The notes beneath the pieces are model-generated. The model saw only the letters and a list, made by a program, of their open reading frames with translations, did not search any database and was not told the DNA's origin. This document shows, piece by piece, positions 59,646-64,000 of a stretch of 64,000 nucleotides of DNA. Every line of letters starts with the position of its first letter. Within the stretch, counting starts at the first letter, position 1. Position numbers and translations under genes: made by a program. This DNA comes from Eucalyptus grandis (Eukaryota; Streptophyta; Magnoliopsida; Myrtales; Myrtaceae), in assembly GCF_016545825.1 (NCBI RefSeq), contig NC_052612.1, positions 46,731,738 to 46,795,737 on the forward strand, read 5' to 3'.

Positions 59646-60642
59646 GGCAAAAGATCACTTCAAGTGCCAAAAGTTAGCATAAATGGACACTTAAATACCA
59701 AAAGTTACGAAAGTGGCACTTAAAGTGCCACATTCAAAGAGAAATGGATCACTTAAGTGCCATTCTAGCCAAAATGCTAACGTGCGCAATTTCCAACGAA
59801 ATAAGTGCAAAACGATGCCGTTTTGCACACTGATGTGGCTAAATAATGCAAAAACGAAATCATTTTGGTGCTAACGTGGTGATAAATTAATATAAAAATT
59901 AATTAAATTTAATTTAAACTAAATTTATTTAAAATATTTTAATATACAAATACTAAAAAATTTAAAAAATTTTAAAAATGTTTAAAAAAGGGTAGGCAGC
60001 TAAGGGTGAGTCACCGCCGCCTCCCCATCGCCGCTAGGAAGGGCTAGCGACGGAGGGGGAGGGTCGGCCAAGGTCGCCGAGCCCTGGCTCGGGGCTAGTA
60101 ACCCCGGCCGACCGGCGGTGAGGGCTCACGAGCCCTCACCCCAAATCGGGCGAGGGTCGCTGCCCTCACCGAACCGGCGAAGGTCGGCGGCCCTTGGCTT
60201 GGCTGGGCGAGGGCTGTCGACCCTCACCGAATCTGGGCGAGGGTGCAGGCAAGGGCTCGCGGCCCTCGCCGCCCGATCGGCCGGGGTCGCCAATCCTGGC
60301 TAAGGCTTGGCGATGATCCCGGCCGACCCTCGCCCTCCGTCGCCGGCCCTTCCCAGCGGTGGCGATTGAGGGCTGAGCCCTTAGCTACCTCCCCCACCCC
60401 TTTTTAATTTTTTTTTTAAATTTAATTTAAGTATTTTATATTATTGTTTTACTATGTCAACACCAAAAATGACGTCATTTTGCATTTGCTTCACCGAAAA
60501 ATCACACGTTAGCATTTTGACCGGATTGGCACTTAGGTGATCTCGTTTGCTCCGAATTTGGCACTTAAGTGTCACTTTCATAACTTTGGGCACTTAAATG
60601 TCCATTTGTGTCAACTTTTGACACTCCAGGGGTCCACGTGTT
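59646..60642. mobile_element. foldback MULE-type element, copy 2
   Basis: 997 bp with a 10-bp duplication, one mismatch: GAAAATGTGC (59636-59645) and GAAAACGTGC (60643-60652). Its layout is the same as copy 1: inverted CACTTAAGTGCC arms, ACGTTAGCATTTTG-like blocks, AT-rich arms and a GC-rich palindromic core (about 59990-60395). The core frame at 60118-60303 is not a gene. Confidence 0.75.
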
Positions 60643-60667
60643 GAAAACGTGCCCTCCCCTTACTCTA

Positions 60668-62210
60668 GATCCTAAAGAATCGCAAAGCCAGAGATGCTCA
60701 ATTTTATCCGGAGAAGGAAGAAGCAAAGGCAGAATAACTCAAGCTAAAAGTGAGAAGCAAAGGTACAATAACTCAAGCATGAACATGTTTAGCGCTATAG
60801 CGATGAAAAATGATTCCCAAAGGCAGAATAAGTCAAGCTTTAAGTGAGAAGCAAAGACAGAATAAGTCAAGCTTGAAGTGAGAAGCAAAGGTAGAATAAC
60901 TCAACCATGCACATGTTTAGTCCTCTCTTTTTTTCTCATTTTCTTTTTTCTTTTCCTTGGTATAATCCGAGATTCTTAATTCTGTTGTTTTTTTATACAT
61001 CCATTTTTTCAAAATGAATTTTATCATCTCGGAGATATCAAAAGAAAAAGGGGTTTGCCTATTATGTCCAAAAAAAAGAGGAGAATGCACATTTGCTTGA
61101 AACAATTCACAAATAACTGTTTTACGTCTTTGAGCACGCATAGAGCCTTTGATTATGTCTCGACAAAAATCTGATTGTTGTGAATAACGTATGAAAGTCA
61201 CTTCATCGGCTTCATCAAGATGAAAAGTGATTCCCAAAGGCAGAATAACTAAAGCTTGAAGTGAGAGGCAAAGGAAGAATAACTAAAGCTTGAAGTGAGG
61301 CAAAGGAAGAAAAGTGATTCCCAAAGGCAGAATAACTAAAGCTTGAAGTGAGATGCAAAGGAAGAATAACTAAAGCTTGAAGTGAGAGGCAAAGGAAGAA
61401 AAGTGATTCCCAAAGGCAGAATAACTAAAGCTTGAATAGCGGTGAAAAGTGATTCCCAAAGGCAGAATAACTAAAGCTTGAAGTGAGAGGCAAAGGAAGA
61501 ATAACTAAAGCTTGAAGTGAGAGGCAAAGGAAGAAAAGTGATTCCCAAAGGCAGAATAACTAAAGCTTGAAGTGAGATGCAAAGGAAGAATAACTAAAGC
61601 TTGAAGTGAGAGGCAAAGGAAGAAAAGTGATTCCCAAAGGCAGAATAACTAAAGCTTGAATAGCGGTGAAAAGTGATTCCCAAAGGCAGAATAACTAAAG
61701 CTTGAAGTGAGAGGCAAAGGAAGAATAACTAAAGCTTGAAGTGAGAGGCAAAGGAAGAAAAGTGATTCCCAAAGGCAGAATAACTAAATCTTGAAGTGAG
61801 ATGCAAAGGAAGAATAACTAAAGCTTGAAGTGAGAGGCAAAGGAAGAATAACTAAAGCTTGAAGTGAGAGGCAAAGGAAGAAAAGTGATTCCCAAAGGCA
61901 GAATAACTAAAGCTTGACTAGCGGTGAAAAATGATTCCCAAAGGCAGAATAACTCAAGCTTGAAGTGAGAGGCAAAGGCAGAATAACTCAAGCTTGAAAT
62001 AAGAAGCAAAGGTAGAATAATTTAAGCGTACACATGTCTAGTGCTACACTGGTGAAAAATGATTCCCAAAGGCAGAATAACTCAAGCTTGAAGTGAGAAG
62101 CAAAGGTAGAATAACTCAAGAATGCGAATTTTTAGTGCTATAGCTGTGAAACGTGATTCCCAAAGGCAGAATAACTCAAGATTGAAGTGAGAAGCAAAGG
62201 CAGTGAAGAA
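60668..62210. repeat. minisatellite with 34-bp units and a 224-bp higher-order repeat
   Basis: Basic unit AAGGAAGAATAACTAAAGC plus TTGAAGTGAGAGGCA, alternating with GAAAAGTGATTCCCAAAGGC. The marker GAATAGCGGTGAAAAG occurs at 61437 and 61661 (224 bp apart), and a variant (GACTAGCGG) at 61919 (258 bp, one unit more). The inner array (61240-61920) is very uniform; the edges are more diverged and include CATGCACATGTTTAGTGC pieces. The plus and minus frames over it are repeat translations. Confidence 0.9.
60918..61230 (-). pseudogene. ycf1: nuclear copy of plastid ycf1 (NUPT)
   Basis: About 105 codons open on the minus strand read as the conserved part of ycf1 (Tic214): [43 protein letters not shown] and [11 protein letters not shown], then a basic KKKENEKK tail. 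ycf1 encodes a large plastid envelope protein, so a 310-bp piece in nuclear repeats is a transferred fragment. It lies between CATGCACATGTTTAGT and GATGAAAAGTGATTCCC of a minisatellite unit. No plastid neighbours are present. Confidence 0.8.
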
Positions 62211-62262
62211 ATAATGCAAAAGAAAGGAATAAAGAACTTTCTATTATTTCAATATATCATAA

Positions 62263-62687
62263 TTAGGGATGATCAGTTCTCGATCTAGTCCAATCCCACC
62301 TAAGAATCAAGAACCAAACTAGTTCCCATTTTTGGAACCAAGGACCGGACCGGATGGTCCTGAGATCAGGAATCAGATTAGACCAACTAGTCCAGTATGG
62401 TCTAATAGAACTGATTACTTTTTAAAAAATAATTAAAAATATTAGAATTGTTATTATTTTAGGGTTTAGTGCTATTTTTAAGAATTAAAAATATTTATAA
62501 AAAAAAAAAGAGTTGGTGCGGTCTAGTCCGATTCCCTCCTAGAACCGAGTACTAGACTAAAAATCACCACTTCCATTTTTATGGAATCGAGAACTAAACG
62601 GACGTCCTTAGCAGCTGGACCACACCAACCAATCCGGTCCGGTCCGGATAGTTCTTGATTCAGTCAGTTTGTTATGCTCACCCCTAA
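62263..62687. mobile_element. MITE with terminal inverted repeats
   Basis: 425 bp from TTAGGGATGATCAG to TGCTCACCCCTAA (inverted termini TTAGGG.TGA.CA), flanked by TCATAA on both sides (62257-62262 and 62688-62693). The inside is partly self-complementary (GGACCGGACCGGATGG against CCGGTCCGGTCC). No ORF. The superfamily is uncertain; hAT-like is possible. Confidence 0.65.
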
Positions 62688-62693
62688 TCATAA

Positions 62694-64000
62694 TGAACAT
62701 TACATTAGCCTATATATAGGCTTTATGAGACCACTATCTAAAGTAACATATATCAATCAAGATATGCGAAATCAAAGGAGATATTCATGCGATCGTGATT
62801 GATATTAGATAATCAATAATAATATCATAATTGTCTCTAACATAGGATAATATTCTATAGACAATCTTAAGAATATACGGTCTAATTGTTTAGAACAACC
62901 TAAAAATAATACAGGAGTCACCATTAACCTCGTTTTTGGGGGTCGGCTAGAAACCCAATCGAGGGTCGAGAGTATTCCCTCGATTTCTACGCAACTAGAT
63001 ATTTAGATCCAAGGATTTAGGCTACGCCAATATTTCTATTAGTGTCATTTCAATACCTAAATAGTTTGTTGTGTTTACCTAACGTGACCATGCATTTCTT
63101 CTTGCATTTTTGGGATTGTTAGTCCTAAACTAAGCGATCATACGTGGTTGATCGTTTTCATGCTAATCTGTTTCTAAAGAAAATGAAAAAGAAATACCAA
63201 ATTAATTGAAACTTGTGAAGCAATAAGTAAACAATCAAATAAAGCTGTAAATCTATCGTGCAATCCTAGAAAATACAAAAAAGAAACACAATTGAAAATG
63301 ATAAAAGGAAAAGAGAACCCACAACTCGTCGAACTTTTATACAAATAATAAGAACCCGAGACATATGTTAGGGATGAATGGTACAAAATAATGGTCATAA
63401 TGGACAATGACCTCCACCGTCTTCATGTTCTCTCCATCTTCAAGGTCCTAATCTAGATCTAGTTTAGGAAATCTATAACTAGGTACATACAATGGAAAGA
63501 AACGGGCATACATGTCAAAACAAACAAAAGCACAACATCATACTAAAATCAATCTCTTAAAGGAAGTTCAATTCAAAAAGAATATTTGGGCATTAGGGTT
63601 GGCCTTTATAGTTCATGCACAGATCCCTCTAAGATACTTACCCAATCCATTTTTGTAACTTATACCCATTATTGACCAAATGTGTTATCACATGACCAAT
63701 AACACTTGTAAGTCCCTAATGAGGTGTTCTATGTGATCCCAAGATTTTCCCTCGATATCATGCATCAACCCTATCATTTATTGAGAAATTACATGCATTT
63801 GCGGGAATTAAACATGTATGTAGGCCTTTTAGACATTATTTCTTAATCAATCAAACAAATGAGTAAGCCATTGGCGGATCACTTATTACCAAAGGCATAC
63901 ACCAATCACAAACACAGACACTTCTAAATGAATGACTGATTATATGCATAGGGAGTACATGTGATATTTCAAAGAAATCTTTTGAAAATCATCTACAAAA
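62694..64000. other. region without recognised genes
   Basis: AT-rich sequence. 62920-63000 (CAGGAGTCACCATTAACCTCG, GGGTCGGCTAGAAACCCAATC) resembles non-coding parts of plant LTR retrotransposons, but no LTR pair is visible. No gene could be recognised. Confidence 0.35.

Noticed and set aside
60118..60303. 61-codon frame in GC-rich sequence
   Set aside because: Core of the second foldback MULE; same composition effect.

Overview
The window is nuclear DNA of a flowering plant, almost certainly a dicot, and is mostly transposable element sequence. The evidence is dense nested Ty3/gypsy (Tekay/Del-type chromovirus) and Ty1/copia retrotransposons with tRNA-iMet primer sites, an intron-containing DUF247/UPF0481 gene (a plant-specific family), a nuclear copy of plastid ycf1, MULE-type foldback elements, a tRNA-derived SINE and a MITE. 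The species cannot be named from sequence alone. Only one gene looks intact.

Layout. 1-40165 is a retrotransposon graveyard. For reference, LTR families are named here T1 (about 3.4 kb, starts TGTGACA), T2 (3.66 kb, starts TGTGACG), T3 (about 2.9 kb, starts TGATCTGG), T4 (starts TGTAACA) and T5 (fragments with GATGCC-type repeats). In order: T5 fragment (1-172); minus-strand gypsy element A (T1 LTR 173-3581, broken pol to 6100); end of minus-strand element C (T4 LTR 6101-6489, pol end to 7075); T5 fragment (7076-8041); plus-strand gypsy element D (8042-15115); unassigned block (15116-16013); a nest of T1 and T2 LTR pieces with a SIRE-like copia solo LTR (16014-24333); T5 fragment (24334-25090); minus-strand gypsy element B with a duplicated 3' LTR (25091-34057); T5 piece split by a solo T2 LTR with a perfect 5-bp target duplication (34058-38615); T4 LTR (38616-40165).

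40166-46700 holds two DUF247 genes in the same orientation. The one nearer the repeats keeps only its 5' part and ends at the T4 LTR; the other (46420-45054) is complete with one intron. Both share about 250 bp of upstream sequence. A foldback MULE (41254-42291) lies between them. A SINE with a 10-bp target duplication is at 46762-46890.

47168-57675 is one minus-strand copia element, twice normal size because an internal gag-integrase segment occurs three times in tandem. 57676-64000 holds a second foldback MULE (59646-60642), a minisatellite with a higher-order repeat (about 60680-62210) that carries a plastid ycf1 insertion, a MITE (62263-62687) and AT-rich sequence in which no gene is recognised.

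The most interesting leads are: an 81-codon open reading frame kept at the same length in two T2 LTR copies, with relatives in T1 LTRs, each just behind a splice-acceptor-like sequence; the triplicated copia core; the minisatellite whose apparent single-copy ancestor lies 18 kb away in this window; and the same nested LTR junction occurring twice 2.3 kb apart. No new host defence or metabolic system is visible.
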